Origin: an uncultured Christensenella sp.
GTDB lineage: Bacteria; Bacillota; Clostridia; Christensenellales; Borkfalkiaceae
Direction: 5' to 3'
Length of the DNA: 59,747 bases
Assembly: GCA_910578765.1 (NCBI GenBank)
Contig: CAJTRW010000010.1
Span: 1 to 59,747 of the forward strand
Made by a program: the position numbers and the translations under genes. Under the pieces are notes generated by a model. It did no database searches. It saw nothing but the letters and a program-made list of their open reading frames with translations, and was not told where the DNA came from. Within the stretch, counting starts at the first letter, position 1, and the number at the start of each line of letters is the position of its first letter. Shown here one piece after another: positions 50,407-59,722 of the stretch.

Positions 50407-51570
50407 ATGAAAATTAAAACGGCGGCAATTGCGGCGGCGGCGCTTTTCGGCGTTTGCGCGTTTGCGGGCTGCAAAAAAACTACATACTCGGTCTATACAA
50501 ATATGCCGCAGTCAAGCTATACGCTAAGCGACAAAAGCTATAAGCTTGCCGCGGAAATAGGCGGTTACTGCGCTGAGCAGAAGCAGTTTGAGGATAAAGA
50601 TACGTCTGCATACACCTCGCTCGGAAGGTATTTTTTCTCAATGATGGCGGACGCGTATCTGGTCGTTTCGGACGATTTTACAAAGGACGGAGCGCAGGAA
50701 AATTATGCAAACTTCAATAAAGCCGTTTCGGACGTTTTAAACGAGGTCGACAAGGCTTTATCGTCAACGGTTGTTAATTCCGACGTAAGCCGCTTCAACG
50801 ACGCGGCGGCGGGCAAGACGATAGAAATACGCGAAATTACCTATAACGTGCTTTCGGAAGCGAAATATGTTTATAATTTAACGGACGGCTGCTACAATCC
50901 CGCGCTGTATTACAATATTCAGGCGTACGGCTTCGGCGGGGCGGAGGACTTCCCTCACAGCGAAAGCGAGCTTCCTTCCGCTGAAACCGTCGCGCAATAT
51001 ACCGACCTTGCTTCGCACTTCGGCGAAGTCGACTTATCCGAAGCGGAGGGCAAATTTTACGTAAAAAAACCCGATTACACCGTGACCGTCGGCGAAGAAA
51101 CGCTTTCTATGAAGCTTGATTTGGGCGGAATAGGCAAGGGGTACGCCGTAGATAAAATCGACGGACTTTTCGACGAATACGGATATGAATTCGGTTATTT
51201 CAATTTCGGTTCCAGTAGTATACTGTTTAAAAGCAACGTTAAGGCGGGCAGTTGGAATTTGGGTTTGTCGGGTCCTCGCTCAATAAACCGTGACGCTTAT
51301 TTACAGACGAAGGTGAGGGGCGAAAAGCTTTCCACCAGCGGCGACGACGAGCAGTATTATAAAATAGGCAAAACGCGTTACTGCCACGTTATCGACCCTG
51401 CAACGGGCAAACCGGTACAGACGGGTATAATGTCCGTCACGGTAATAGGCGGCGGCGCGGCGCAGGCAGACGCGCTTACAACGGCTATAATGTGTATGGG
51501 CAAAGACAGGGCAATAGAGTTTATCGAAGGCAAGCTTACCGACAGAAAGGTAACTTTCACTTGTGAGTAA
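50407..51570 (+). CDS. apbE: FAD:protein FMN transferase
   Basis: ApbE attaches FMN from FAD to threonine in the TGAT motif of exported flavoproteins and of RnfG and RnfD. The 387-residue protein is itself a lipoprotein (lipobox AFAGC, Cys22). Family motifs are LDLGGIGKGYAVDKI, HVIDPATGKP and ADALTTAIMCMG, which bind FAD and magnesium. Its clients are probably the lipoprotein upstream and the Rnf subunits downstream. It forms a unit with the NusG-II gene two bases after its stop. Confidence 0.95.
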   Translation: MKIKTAAIAAAALFGVCAFAGCKKTTYSVYTNMPQSSYTLSDKSYKLAAEIGGYCAEQKQFEDKDTSAYTSLGRYFFSMMADAYLVVSDDFTKDGAQENYANFNKAVSDVLNEVDKALSSTVVNSDVSRFNDAAAGKTIEIREITYNVLSEAKYVYNLTDGCYNPALYYNIQAYGFGGAEDFPHSESELPSAETVAQYTDLASHFGEVDLSEAEGKFYVKKPDYTVTVGEETLSMKLDLGGIGKGYAVDKIDGLFDEYGYEFGYFNFGSSSILFKSNVKAGSWNLGLSGPRSINRDAYLQTKVRGEKLSTSGDDEQYYKIGKTRYCHVIDPATGKPVQTGIMSVTVIGGGAAQADALTTAIMCMGKDRAIEFIEGKLTDRKVTFTCE

Positions 51571-51572
51571 AT

Positions 51573-52040
51573 ATGTCGCTGAAAAAAATAGAACAGGTAA
51601 AACGGGATAAGGGCTTTAAAATTTTCGACCTTATAATTTACGGCGTATTAGTCGTCACGGTTGCCGTGCTGTTTATCGTGTTTTTTACCACGCGCAACAC
51701 AAATCCTCTGACCGGCGTCAGGGTGTTTGTCCAAGCGAAAATCGTTTTCGAATATGAGTTCGGTAAAGAACCGGTATTCACCGAAAGCGTGACCGCCGAC
51801 GACGTTGAAGAAAACTCTTCCTCGCTTACGGTTACGGTGCGCACGAAAGACGGCGTAAACGTACTGTATATAAATAAAGAAAAGAAGACGGTAAAAATGA
51901 AGGACGCCGACTGTAAAGGCAAGCAGTGCCTTTACTTTCAGCCGATAAGCGATAATAACAAGTTCATTTATTGCAGTCCGCACGGGTTGCGGGTGGAGCC
52001 GCTTTTAAAGGATTTGGACAATCCCGACATAATAATTTAA
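51573..52040 (+). CDS. NusG domain II-containing membrane protein
   Basis: The 155-residue protein has a short basic N-terminus, one transmembrane helix at residues 19-41 and an extracytoplasmic NusG-II domain ending in the typical MKDADCKGKQCLYFQPI...YCSPHGLRVE, with two cysteine pairs. Proteins of this kind are regular neighbours of Rnf and ApbE genes in Clostridia, but their role is unknown. It starts two bases after apbE, so they are coupled. Confidence 0.85.
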   Translation: MSLKKIEQVKRDKGFKIFDLIIYGVLVVTVAVLFIVFFTTRNTNPLTGVRVFVQAKIVFEYEFGKEPVFTESVTADDVEENSSSLTVTVRTKDGVNVLYINKEKKTVKMKDADCKGKQCLYFQPISDNNKFIYCSPHGLRVEPLLKDLDNPDIII

Positions 52041-52072
52041 AAAAAGCGCCGCTTTTCAAAGCGGCGCTTTTT
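52041..52072. terminator. bidirectional terminator
   Basis: AAAAAGCGCCGCTTT and AAAGCGGCGCTTTTT form a long stem between the converging NusG-II gene and rnfB, with T-runs on both strands. Confidence 0.88.
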
Positions 52073-52085
52073 TTATTTGAATTTT

Positions 52086-52949
52086 TTAAGCGGTAGTTTC
52101 TGGTGCGGAGGGGGTTTCTTCCGCAACAACCTTGCGACTGATTATAATGTGTCTGGGACATTTTTCAACGCATGTAAGACAGCCGGTGCATTTCGTATAG
52201 TCGATTTCCGGCAGATTGTCCTTCATGGTAATTGCGCCGTGGGGGCAAACCTTTGCGCAAATACCGCAAGCTATACAGCCTACCTTGCACACGCCCATTA
52301 CCTCTTTGCCCTTGCACTTGGACGAGCAAGCCACATACACGGGGGCGGAGGAGGGTATCCTGTCTATTATTCCTTTGGGGCAGGTTGTAATGCACGCCCC
52401 GCAGGAAACGCATCTGTCGGGGTCGACCTGCGCAAGTCTACCTGTAACTTCAATCGCGTTTTCGGGACAGACCGCCTTGCAGTCTCCGCAGCCCAGGCAG
52501 GCGTAGGAGCAGGCTTTGTTTCCGCCGAGAAGCGACGCGTTCGCTGCGCACGTCGGGTTGCCCTTGTACTCGAACTTGTCTGCACAGTTTTCTACGCCGC
52601 CGTTGCAGTGAACCACTGCAACGGTAGGTTCTTCTTCTTTAAGCTCTATTCCGAGAAGCTTTGCTATCTCCGCTTTCTTTTCGGGCGAGGTCACGTGGCA
52701 GTCGGCAAGGTTTGCGCCGCCTTCCGCAAGCTTGGAGGCAAAGCCGCTGCAACCCGAGCAGCCGCAGCCGCCGCAGTTGGCGCCTGCGAGATTTTCAAGT
52801 ATTTTCGTAATTTTTTCGTCAACGTTTACCTTGAAAACCTTGCCCACAATAATTATAAGTAAACCTATGAGAACGGCGGAGCCGGCAAATATTCCCGCAA
52901 CGATTCCGACCGAAATCCAGGTCTGATGGGTAATTGAAAGTAAATTCAT
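52086..52949 (-). CDS. rnfB: Rnf complex subunit RnfB
   Basis: RnfB receives electrons from reduced ferredoxin on the cytoplasmic side of the Rnf complex. The 287-residue protein has an N-terminal membrane helix, a [4Fe-4S] domain CGGCGCSGCSGF..C, then several ferredoxin motifs: CLGCGDCKAVCP, CVSCGACITTCP, CIACGICAKVCP and CTGCLTCVEKCP, allowing about five clusters. AAGGAG precedes the ATG. It is the last gene of the reverse-strand operon. Confidence 0.96.
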   Translation of the reverse strand: MNLLSITHQTWISVGIVAGIFAGSAVLIGLLIIIVGKVFKVNVDEKITKILENLAGANCGGCGCSGCSGFASKLAEGGANLADCHVTSPEKKAEIAKLLGIELKEEEPTVAVVHCNGGVENCADKFEYKGNPTCAANASLLGGNKACSYACLGCGDCKAVCPENAIEVTGRLAQVDPDRCVSCGACITTCPKGIIDRIPSSAPVYVACSSKCKGKEVMGVCKVGCIACGICAKVCPHGAITMKDNLPEIDYTKCTGCLTCVEKCPRHIIISRKVVAEETPSAPETTA

Positions 52950-52961
52950 ATTCCTAACTCC

Positions 52962-53564
52962 TTATATACTGATATACGAGAATACCGTAAACGCCATACA
53001 TATGAAGCATGCGGTTATCATCGCTATGGGGAAGCCCGCAAGCGCCTTATGCGTTTTATAGCAGTTAAGCTTTTCGCGCATACCGCTCATTATAATCATG
53101 ACGAGGGTAAAGCCCAGTCCGGCAAACAGCGCGTAAAGCACCGCCCAGCCGATATTCATGGAAGCGCCGCCCAGATAGCTTGACATGTCGCCTATTACAA
53201 GCTCCGTCACGCCGAGTACCGCACAGTTTGTAGTGATAAGCGGAAGATAAATTCCCATTGCACCGTAAAGGGAGGGGGAAAGCTTCTGAATTATCTTTTC
53301 CAGCATCTGCACGAGCGAGGCTATTATGAATATGAAAAATATAATTTCAAGGAATTCTATTTTCAGCGGAACCATTACGTATGTGTAAATGGGATAGGTG
53401 ACAAGCGTCGCCAAAACCATTACAAGCGTTACCGCAATTCCCATGCCCGTTGCCGAGGAGGTCTTTTTTGACACGCCTAAAAAGGGACATATGCCGTAAG
53501 TTTTAGCGGTAATAAAGTTGTTTGTCAGCACCGCGGAAAGAACTATCGCAATTAAAGTACCCAT
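52962..53564 (-). CDS. rnfA: Rnf complex subunit RnfA
   Basis: A 200-residue membrane subunit with six helices; it pairs with RnfE in the membrane core, where an iron-sulphur cluster is shared. The conserved LTNNFITAKTYGICPFLGVSK and LITTNCAVLGVTELV are present; the NC segments carry the cluster cysteines. GGAGG lies upstream. It sits between rnfE and rnfB. Confidence 0.95.
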   Translation of the reverse strand: MGTLIAIVLSAVLTNNFITAKTYGICPFLGVSKKTSSATGMGIAVTLVMVLATLVTYPIYTYVMVPLKIEFLEIIFFIFIIASLVQMLEKIIQKLSPSLYGAMGIYLPLITTNCAVLGVTELVIGDMSSYLGGASMNIGWAVLYALFAGLGFTLVMIIMSGMREKLNCYKTHKALAGFPIAMITACFICMAFTVFSYISI

Positions 53565-53567
53565 AAA

Positions 53568-54215
53568 TTACGCAGCCTCCTTCAATAAATTTTCACGCGC
53601 AAGCTTGTTGGCTTTGACGCGTCTCATTCTTTCAAAGCCGTCAATAATGTAGACGAATACCGCTATGCAGATGCCGTAGACGAGGAACGCCCCCGCAGGC
53701 TTAGCAAGCATGCCAATTTTGAAGGTCATAATTTCGTATCCGAAAAGCGAGCCTTTGCCGAAGAATTCGCAGATGATGCCCATAACCGTAAGCGCAACAG
53801 TAAATCCGAGTCCGTTGGCAATTCCGTCCACTGCAGACTCCGCTACGGTGTGTTTGTTCGCAAACGCTTCCGCTCTGCCTAAAATAATGCAGTTTACGAC
53901 TATCAGCGCAAGGAAGCCGCCTAAGCTTTCATACAAGTCCGGCAGGAATTTATCCAAAAACATTCTTGCAAACGTAACCAGCGTAGCAATAATAACTATA
54001 TAGCAGGGTATGCGCACAGAGTCGGGTATAAGCTTTCTCAACAAAGAAATTATCACGTTGGAAAGGGTAAGTATGACAAGCACGGTAAGTCCCATGCCCA
54101 TGGACGAGAACGCGGAGGAAATAAGACCCAGCGTAGGGCAGGTACCCAGCACAAGCATAAAGGTCGGGTTCTGATAAATAAGCCCGTCGAGAGTAATCTT
54201 TTTGTACTTATTCAT
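53568..54215 (-). CDS. rnfE: Rnf complex subunit RnfE
   Basis: The 215-residue subunit is homologous to RnfA in inverted topology. Motifs LGTCPTLGLISSAFSSMGMGL and LALIVVNCIILGRAEAFA supply the second half of the membrane iron-sulphur site. It overlaps the end of rnfG by eight bases, and GGAGG precedes it. Confidence 0.95.
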   Translation of the reverse strand: MNKYKKITLDGLIYQNPTFMLVLGTCPTLGLISSAFSSMGMGLTVLVILTLSNVIISLLRKLIPDSVRIPCYIVIIATLVTFARMFLDKFLPDLYESLGGFLALIVVNCIILGRAEAFANKHTVAESAVDGIANGLGFTVALTVMGIICEFFGKGSLFGYEIMTFKIGMLAKPAGAFLVYGICIAVFVYIIDGFERMRRVKANKLARENLLKEAA

Positions 54216-55227
54216 TCTCGTTGCCTCCTTCTTCGTTATCGTCGGGGGTTTCTTCTACGGTTAAAAACTGTTCATAGTTAGCCGCCGCAAATGCCGCCGC
54301 GCTAAGGCAGAGGAAGTTGGATTGCGACGCGCCTGTTGATATTTCGGTACCGGCATTATCTCCTGGATAAACTATGCCGTCGTCCAATATCGCCTCAATA
54401 CCCGCTAAATTCTTACCTACAAACAGCGTTCCGTCCTTTATCGCGGGGTGGATGTTTTTGCCGTAACCCGCGGTCGAGCCGTCCGTAGTTATCGCGTAAG
54501 CCGTTATAACGCCGTTTTTGTCAACCGTAACGTTTATGGAGAATTCCCCCGCTCTTTTGAAACTTTTCGTCTTTATACTGAATGTTACTTGTTCTTCCGT
54601 AGCTTCGTGAGAAGTATTTCTCGTATCGATATTTTCTATATAGCTGCAATTTTCGTAAATATCTACGGTCACGTTTCCGAACAAGGCGTTTACATAATCC
54701 AGCGCCGCGTTTACCGCATTGCATATGGCGGTGGCGGAACGGGTAGCGCCCGTCTTTATAAATCCTTCGTTGGGGTTGAAATACTGTCCCGCCGTGTATT
54801 CGCCGTAGAATCCCGCCATGAACTTATCGTTGATATAGGAAATGTAGGACTGACCGGAGTTGGAGTCTATTACGACTTTTTCTATGCCGCCGACCGCGCC
54901 CTTATTTACTTTTACAACTATCCAGCAGGTTACGGTGCCGTTGTCGAAGCCGCCCTTTCCGGTTGCTTTAACAAGATAGTTTCCGTCGTCCTTTATTTTA
55001 TAAGCTTCTTCTATGGTTGCGTTGCTGTTATAGTCTGCAACCGCAACGGCTTCGGTTTTGACTGCTTTGCCGTATATCTTTTTGATAGCGCGGTCAAATC
55101 TTTCCTGGTCGGTAACCGCCAACAGGCTGTTCATTATCGTAAGGAATATGCCGCTTATCAAAAGTACGCACAACAGCGCCGCAATGCACTTAAAGGCTTT
55201 GCCTTTGAAAAATTCTTTCACGGTCAT
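54208..55227 (-). CDS. rnfG: Rnf complex subunit RnfG, tandem FMN domains
   Basis: RnfG carries covalent FMN on the outer side of the membrane. This protein is 339 residues, much longer than the usual 180-220. After one membrane helix (15-38), the first FMN-binding repeat ends KTGATRSATAICNAV with Thr162. A second repeat (about 212-318: SIKTKSF...GYGKNIHPAIKDGTLFVGKNLAG) ends STGASQSNFLCLSA, where the accepting residue is Ser301. The C-terminus is acidic. It starts right after the rnfD stop. Confidence 0.92.
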   Translation of the reverse strand: MTVKEFFKGKAFKCIAALLCVLLISGIFLTIMNSLLAVTDQERFDRAIKKIYGKAVKTEAVAVADYNSNATIEEAYKIKDDGNYLVKATGKGGFDNGTVTCWIVVKVNKGAVGGIEKVVIDSNSGQSYISYINDKFMAGFYGEYTAGQYFNPNEGFIKTGATRSATAICNAVNAALDYVNALFGNVTVDIYENCSYIENIDTRNTSHEATEEQVTFSIKTKSFKRAGEFSINVTVDKNGVITAYAITTDGSTAGYGKNIHPAIKDGTLFVGKNLAGIEAILDDGIVYPGDNAGTEISTGASQSNFLCLSAAAFAAANYEQFLTVEETPDDNEEGGNENE

Positions 55228-56301
55228 TTATTTATCCCCCTTGTTAGCTTTTATTTTTTTGTAGCCGAAGGGTCTTGCTATGATGTATTTGTCGATAAGC
55301 GGAACCACTAAGTTCATAAGCAAAATCACAAAGGAAGTAACTTCTAATTTTGTCAGATACCTCAATACCGCAACAAGCACAGCCGCAACAACGTAGTAAA
55401 CCAGCTGACCGTATACGCCTTTGGGCGAAGTACAGTAGTCCGTAAACATAAATACCGCGCCGAAAAGCACGCCGCCGGAGAAAATGTGCGGCAGGAAAAG
55501 CTCCATATCGTAGATATAACCGCCGGTGTGAATAAACGCAAAACCGGACATAAATACCGCGGTAAAGCCGAATACCGCAATAAAGAGGAGGGGCTGCCAC
55601 CATTTGATGACTTTTCTTACGCTCAGGTAAATATAACCCACAAGTATCGATAGCTTGCACGTTTCGCCTATACAGCCCGCCACGCCCGTTCCGAGGAACA
55701 GGTCGATAACGGTAAGCTTTGTTTCGGGGTTGCCGCCGTTGTTGTTCAACAGCCACCACAGGTTTGTGGAACCGGTGAAAATTCCGCTTTCGAATTCCAG
55801 CGCCGAAAAGTTAGCCGCCGTGTAGGTCGTAACCGCCGCAAAGCTTATAGCCATGAACACGCGTCCTGCGGCGGCGGGGTTTACTAAGTTTTTACCCGTT
55901 CCGCCGAATACCATCTTGACGATGGCAATCGAGAAAACCGCGCCGATTATAACCTCGTAAAAAACCTCGTACCATTTGTCCGTAGTCGGAAGTATCAGCG
56001 CGAGAATTATACCCGTCACAACCGACGTAAAGTCAAACTGTTTCATCCACCTCACGCATACGCTTTTCGCGTTGACGCACTTCTTCGAAAAACCTTTGTT
56101 GGCAATAAAGAAGTATACGAATTCCGTCGCAACGCAAGAAAATACCGACATAAGTATTATCAACAGCGCCTGCCAGCCGAAGAATACGCATCCCGCAAAG
56201 GCGCAGGGCGCAAGCGCTATGCATACGTCAATCATTATGCCGCGCGTCGTGCGTTTGCTTTTAACGTGAGGAGGGGTGGAAATTACTACCGAATTATCCA
56301 T
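55228..56301 (-). CDS. rnfD: Rnf complex subunit RnfD
   Basis: An integral membrane flavoprotein of the ion-pumping core. I start at ATG 56301 because AAGGAG sits six bases upstream; ATG 56307 is too close to that site. The 357-residue protein has about nine helices, the NPAAAGRVFM motif and TGSTN (176-180), where Thr179 takes the place of the usual SGAT flavin-accepting threonine. GVAGCIGETCKLSILVG and YGQLVYY are also family features. It overlaps the end of rnfC. Confidence 0.93.
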   Translation of the reverse strand: MDNSVVISTPPHVKSKRTTRGIMIDVCIALAPCAFAGCVFFGWQALLIILMSVFSCVATEFVYFFIANKGFSKKCVNAKSVCVRWMKQFDFTSVVTGIILALILPTTDKWYEVFYEVIIGAVFSIAIVKMVFGGTGKNLVNPAAAGRVFMAISFAAVTTYTAANFSALEFESGIFTGSTNLWWLLNNNGGNPETKLTVIDLFLGTGVAGCIGETCKLSILVGYIYLSVRKVIKWWQPLLFIAVFGFTAVFMSGFAFIHTGGYIYDMELFLPHIFSGGVLFGAVFMFTDYCTSPKGVYGQLVYYVVAAVLVAVLRYLTKLEVTSFVILLMNLVVPLIDKYIIARPFGYKKIKANKGDK

Positions 56302-57604
56302 TTGCATTCTCCTTTTTATTACGAAGGGCAGCCTTCGTTTTGCGTATAGCCTGAATTAAGGGACGTTTAGCGGGGCAGACGTATTCGCATGCTCCGCATT
56401 CTATGCAGTAAGCCACGTTTCCGTATTTAGCCGCCGCGTCGAAGTCGCCAGCCGCGGAATAGAAAGCCGTGTTCATGGGCATCAGGTGCATTGGGCAAAC
56501 GTCCGCGCACATGCCGCAGTTGAGACAGGGTGTGGGCTCGTCCGCAGCCGCTTCTTTTTTGTCGAGAAGAAGTATGCCCGCGGTCGCCTTATGCGTGTAA
56601 TCGTTATAATCCTCAAGCGCGACGCCCGTCATGGGTCCGCCGGAGATAACTTTTTTGGGTAAAGACGCTTCTCCGCCGCAGTGGTCGACAATTGCCTGAA
56701 CGGGCGTTCCCACCCTGACCCAAAGGTTTTTGGGTTGCTTTACGGCTTTACCCGAAACGGTTACAACTCTTTCGTATAAAGGTTTGCCAAGCTCTATCGC
56801 CTCGCACACGGCAAAGCAGGTCGCCACGTTCTGAACCACGACGCCGTAATCGGCGGGCAGCTTGCCTAACCCGACTTTCTTGCCGACGGTTACGTAAATA
56901 AGCTGCTTTTCGCCGCCCATGGGGTACTGCTTTCTTAAAATAACGGGTTGAATATCCTCGTAAACCTCAAACGCTTTGATGCAGTCGCGTTTGTTGGACT
57001 CTATGCCGATAATTATTTTTTCCGCGCCCAAAGCTTTGGCTATGTATCTTGCGCCGCGCGCAATTTCGTCCGTCTTTTCTATCATAAGGCGGTAATCGCA
57101 CGTAAGATAGGGCTCGCACTCGGCGCCGTTTACAATCAGCGTGTCTATCTGCTTGTCCGTTCCTATTTTTACCGCCGTCGGGAAGCCTGCGCCGCCCAGT
57201 CCGACTATGCCCGCTTGTTTTACGCGCGTTTTAATTTCCTCCGCCGAAGGGTCCGTAAGGGGGGGCAGGTAGCTTTTTTCGTCTTTGCCGTCCGACTTGA
57301 TGAAGATGAATTTTTCTTCTTTGCCTTTGGCGCCCGTAAGGTCTTTAATTTCCGTAACCGTGCCGCTTACGCTTGCGAATACGTCGGAAGAAATTTCTCC
57401 GTCCGCTTTTGCGATAAGTTCACCCTCTTTAACGGTCTTTCCGGCTTCCGTGACGGGTATCGCGGGGTTGCCTGACGACTGCGAGGTTGAAATTGCGACA
57501 ATTTCGGGTACGGGCAATACTTCGAGGGCGGCGTCTTTTGAAATTGCTTTCATATCGTGCGGATGCACGCCGCCGAAGTAGTATTTACCTTTTACTGCTT
57601 TCAA
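56294..57604 (-). CDS. rnfC: Rnf complex subunit RnfC
   Basis: RnfC is the NADH-facing subunit. The 436-residue protein begins at TTG 57604, with AAGGAGAG upstream, and starts MKAVKGKYYFGGVHPHDMKA. The NADH/FMN part has GIVGLGGAGFPTAVKI and NGAECEPYLTCDYRLM; the C-terminal ferredoxin part has CLNCGMCADVCP and CIECGACEYVCP. It is the first Rnf gene in the operon, after the Gx-type transporter. Confidence 0.95.
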   Translation of the reverse strand: MKAVKGKYYFGGVHPHDMKAISKDAALEVLPVPEIVAISTSQSSGNPAIPVTEAGKTVKEGELIAKADGEISSDVFASVSGTVTEIKDLTGAKGKEEKFIFIKSDGKDEKSYLPPLTDPSAEEIKTRVKQAGIVGLGGAGFPTAVKIGTDKQIDTLIVNGAECEPYLTCDYRLMIEKTDEIARGARYIAKALGAEKIIIGIESNKRDCIKAFEVYEDIQPVILRKQYPMGGEKQLIYVTVGKKVGLGKLPADYGVVVQNVATCFAVCEAIELGKPLYERVVTVSGKAVKQPKNLWVRVGTPVQAIVDHCGGEASLPKKVISGGPMTGVALEDYNDYTHKATAGILLLDKKEAAADEPTPCLNCGMCADVCPMHLMPMNTAFYSAAGDFDAAAKYGNVAYCIECGACEYVCPAKRPLIQAIRKTKAALRNKKENANG

Positions 57605-57652
57605 CTTTATTCTCTCCTTAATTTTTTTGGCTATATATAAAAAACCGTAAGG

Positions 57653-58192
57653 TTATTTATCCGTTTTATAAACCGCTTTTAAAAAAACGTTCATCGGTAC
57701 TTTTTTGTAAATCAACATTATAACTCCGCCGACTATCGCGCCGGAAAGTATGCCTATAAGTATAAGGTATGGCATATATCCGAACATCAGCGTCGTGCCG
57801 GAAATTATCACGAAAACTATGTTTTGCGTCACGTTATGCGCCGCCGCCGCGATAATACTAACCGACATAAGCGAAATTTTCGGGTAGACGCAGTACATAA
57901 GTACGGAGGAAACCGCCATGGAAACAACCCCGCCCGTAAAGCTGTACATTACTGCGGACAGATTGCCTGCGTAAATTGCGCCGAGTCCCGTGCGTACGGC
58001 TATTATAAGAAAAGCTTCCCACGGGGAGTAAAGGATAAGCGCCGCAAATGAAAATATGTTCGCAAGCCCCATTTTCGCCCCGGGAATAAACATGGGCGGA
58101 AACTGGTTTTCGATTATGAACATAACAAGGCTCAAAGCGGTAAAAACAGCCAGCACGGCTATTTTTTTTGCCGCATATCCGCCTCTTTTCAT
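57653..58192 (-). CDS. Gx-family membrane transporter
   Basis: The 179-residue protein starting at ATG 58192 (GGAG eight bases upstream) has about five or six helices and the pattern VFTALSLVMFIIENQFPPMFIPGAKMGLANIFSF, typical of the Gx transporter family related to heptaprenyl diphosphate synthase component I. It is a putative ECF-type substrate subunit; Rnf operons of Clostridia often include it. Flavin or flavin-precursor supply is an attractive but unproven role. It leads the operon with rnfCDGEAB. Confidence 0.8.
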   Translation of the reverse strand: MKRGGYAAKKIAVLAVFTALSLVMFIIENQFPPMFIPGAKMGLANIFSFAALILYSPWEAFLIIAVRTGLGAIYAGNLSAVMYSFTGGVVSMAVSSVLMYCVYPKISLMSVSIIAAAAHNVTQNIVFVIISGTTLMFGYMPYLILIGILSGAIVGGVIMLIYKKVPMNVFLKAVYKTDK

Positions 58193-58351
58193 ACAGGTTC
58201 TCCAAGGCACAATATTCTTTATCCATTATAAACTATTTCTAATAATTAGTAAAGCAAAAAAATAAAAAAATTTATTGTGCCGTGCCTTGACTTTAAGTTT
58301 GAATTTATTTATAATAATCAACGGAATTAAAGTTATTGAAAGGAGATACAT

Positions 58352-59722
58352 ATGGAACTTAAATATACCCGTAAAAACGTATACAAGGAAGCCGACGGAG
58401 CGGAGCTTGAAAAAATTTACGACTTCGCGGAAGGCTACAAACACTTTTTGGATAATTCGAAAACCGAGCGCGACGCTTCGGTCGAGGCTGAAAAACTTGC
58501 TTTGGAAAACGGCTTTAAGCCTTTCAGTTTTTCCGAAAAACTGAAAGCGGGCGACAAGCGTTACTTTTTGAACAGGGGCAAAAATATTTTTCTTATAAAG
58601 GTCGGTAAGGAAGACGTGGCAAAGGACGGCATACGCATTATGGTCGCGCACGTGGATTCGCCCCGTCTTGACCTTAAACCCAACCCCATGTATGAGGAGG
58701 CGGGTCTTTGCTATCTTAAAACGCACTATTACGGCGGTATTAAAAAATATCAGTGGACGGCAATTCCCCTCGCGTTGCACGGTGTTGTTATGCTTCCCGG
58801 CGGAAAGAAAAAGGACGTCTGCATAGGAGAGGAGGATTCCGACCCTATATTCTATATAACCGATCTTTTGCCTCACCTCGCTTCCGAGCAGAGCCAAAAG
58901 ACGCTCGGCAAGGCGATAGAGGGTGAAAACCTCAACGCCGTTGTGGGCGGACTTCCCGCGGTGGATTGCGGCGAGGACGAGAAGGAAACCGTAAAGGCGG
59001 CGGTTTTAAATCTTCTAAATAAAAAGTACGGAATAACGGAAGTGGACTTCCAATGTTCCGAGCTTTGCTTCGTGCCTGCGGGTCGCGCGCGCGACGTAGG
59101 CTTCGACGGGGCTTTGATTTCCGCTTACGGTCATGACGATAAGGTTTGCGCTTATCCCGAAATGCGCGCTATTTTCGACTGCGACTCTCCCCACACGGTC
59201 GTTGCGGTTTTTGCGGACAAAGAGGAGGTCGGCAGCGACGGCACGACCGGTATGCAGAGCAAGGTCATTTCCGACGTGATAGAAACTATCGCACATTCCT
59301 TCAACGCAAACCCCATCGAAGTCAGATACAATTCCAAATGTATTTCTGCGGACGTAACCGCGGGGTACGACCCGACTTACGCTTCCGTATTCGAAAAGAG
59401 GAATTCCACATATATTTCCTGCGGCGCGGCAGTATCGAAGTATACGGGTGCGCGCGGCAAGTCGTCTACCAATGACACTTCCGCGGAGTATATGGGCTTT
59501 ATACGCGACGTTTTCGACAAAGACGGCGTCATTTGGCAGACCGGCGAGCTGGGCGCAATCGACCTCGGCGGCGGCGGCACCGTAGCCAAATATATAGGCA
59601 ACCTCGGTATAGATACCGTGGACGTAGGCGTTCCCGTGCTTTCTATGCACGCCCCTTACGAGCTTATTTCAAAGGCGGACGTTTACGCGCTTTATAAAGC
59701 TTGTCTCGCTTTCTGCAAATAA
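58352..59722 (+). CDS. M18-family aminopeptidase
   Basis: A cytoplasmic zinc aminopeptidase of the aspartyl aminopeptidase type. The 456-residue protein has AHVDSPRLDLKP with the first metal ligands, the DNKEEV-like ADKEEVGSDG with the catalytic glutamate, and the C-terminal MHAPYELISKADV with the last histidine ligand. Length and order are typical. GAAAGGAG gives a strong ribosome site. It is divergent from the Rnf operon. TTGACA at 59729-59734, at the window edge, may be the -35 of the next gene. Confidence 0.92.
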   Translation: MELKYTRKNVYKEADGAELEKIYDFAEGYKHFLDNSKTERDASVEAEKLALENGFKPFSFSEKLKAGDKRYFLNRGKNIFLIKVGKEDVAKDGIRIMVAHVDSPRLDLKPNPMYEEAGLCYLKTHYYGGIKKYQWTAIPLALHGVVMLPGGKKKDVCIGEEDSDPIFYITDLLPHLASEQSQKTLGKAIEGENLNAVVGGLPAVDCGEDEKETVKAAVLNLLNKKYGITEVDFQCSELCFVPAGRARDVGFDGALISAYGHDDKVCAYPEMRAIFDCDSPHTVVAVFADKEEVGSDGTTGMQSKVISDVIETIAHSFNANPIEVRYNSKCISADVTAGYDPTYASVFEKRNSTYISCGAAVSKYTGARGKSSTNDTSAEYMGFIRDVFDKDGVIWQTGELGAIDLGGGGTVAKYIGNLGIDTVDVGVPVLSMHAPYELISKADVYALYKACLAFCK

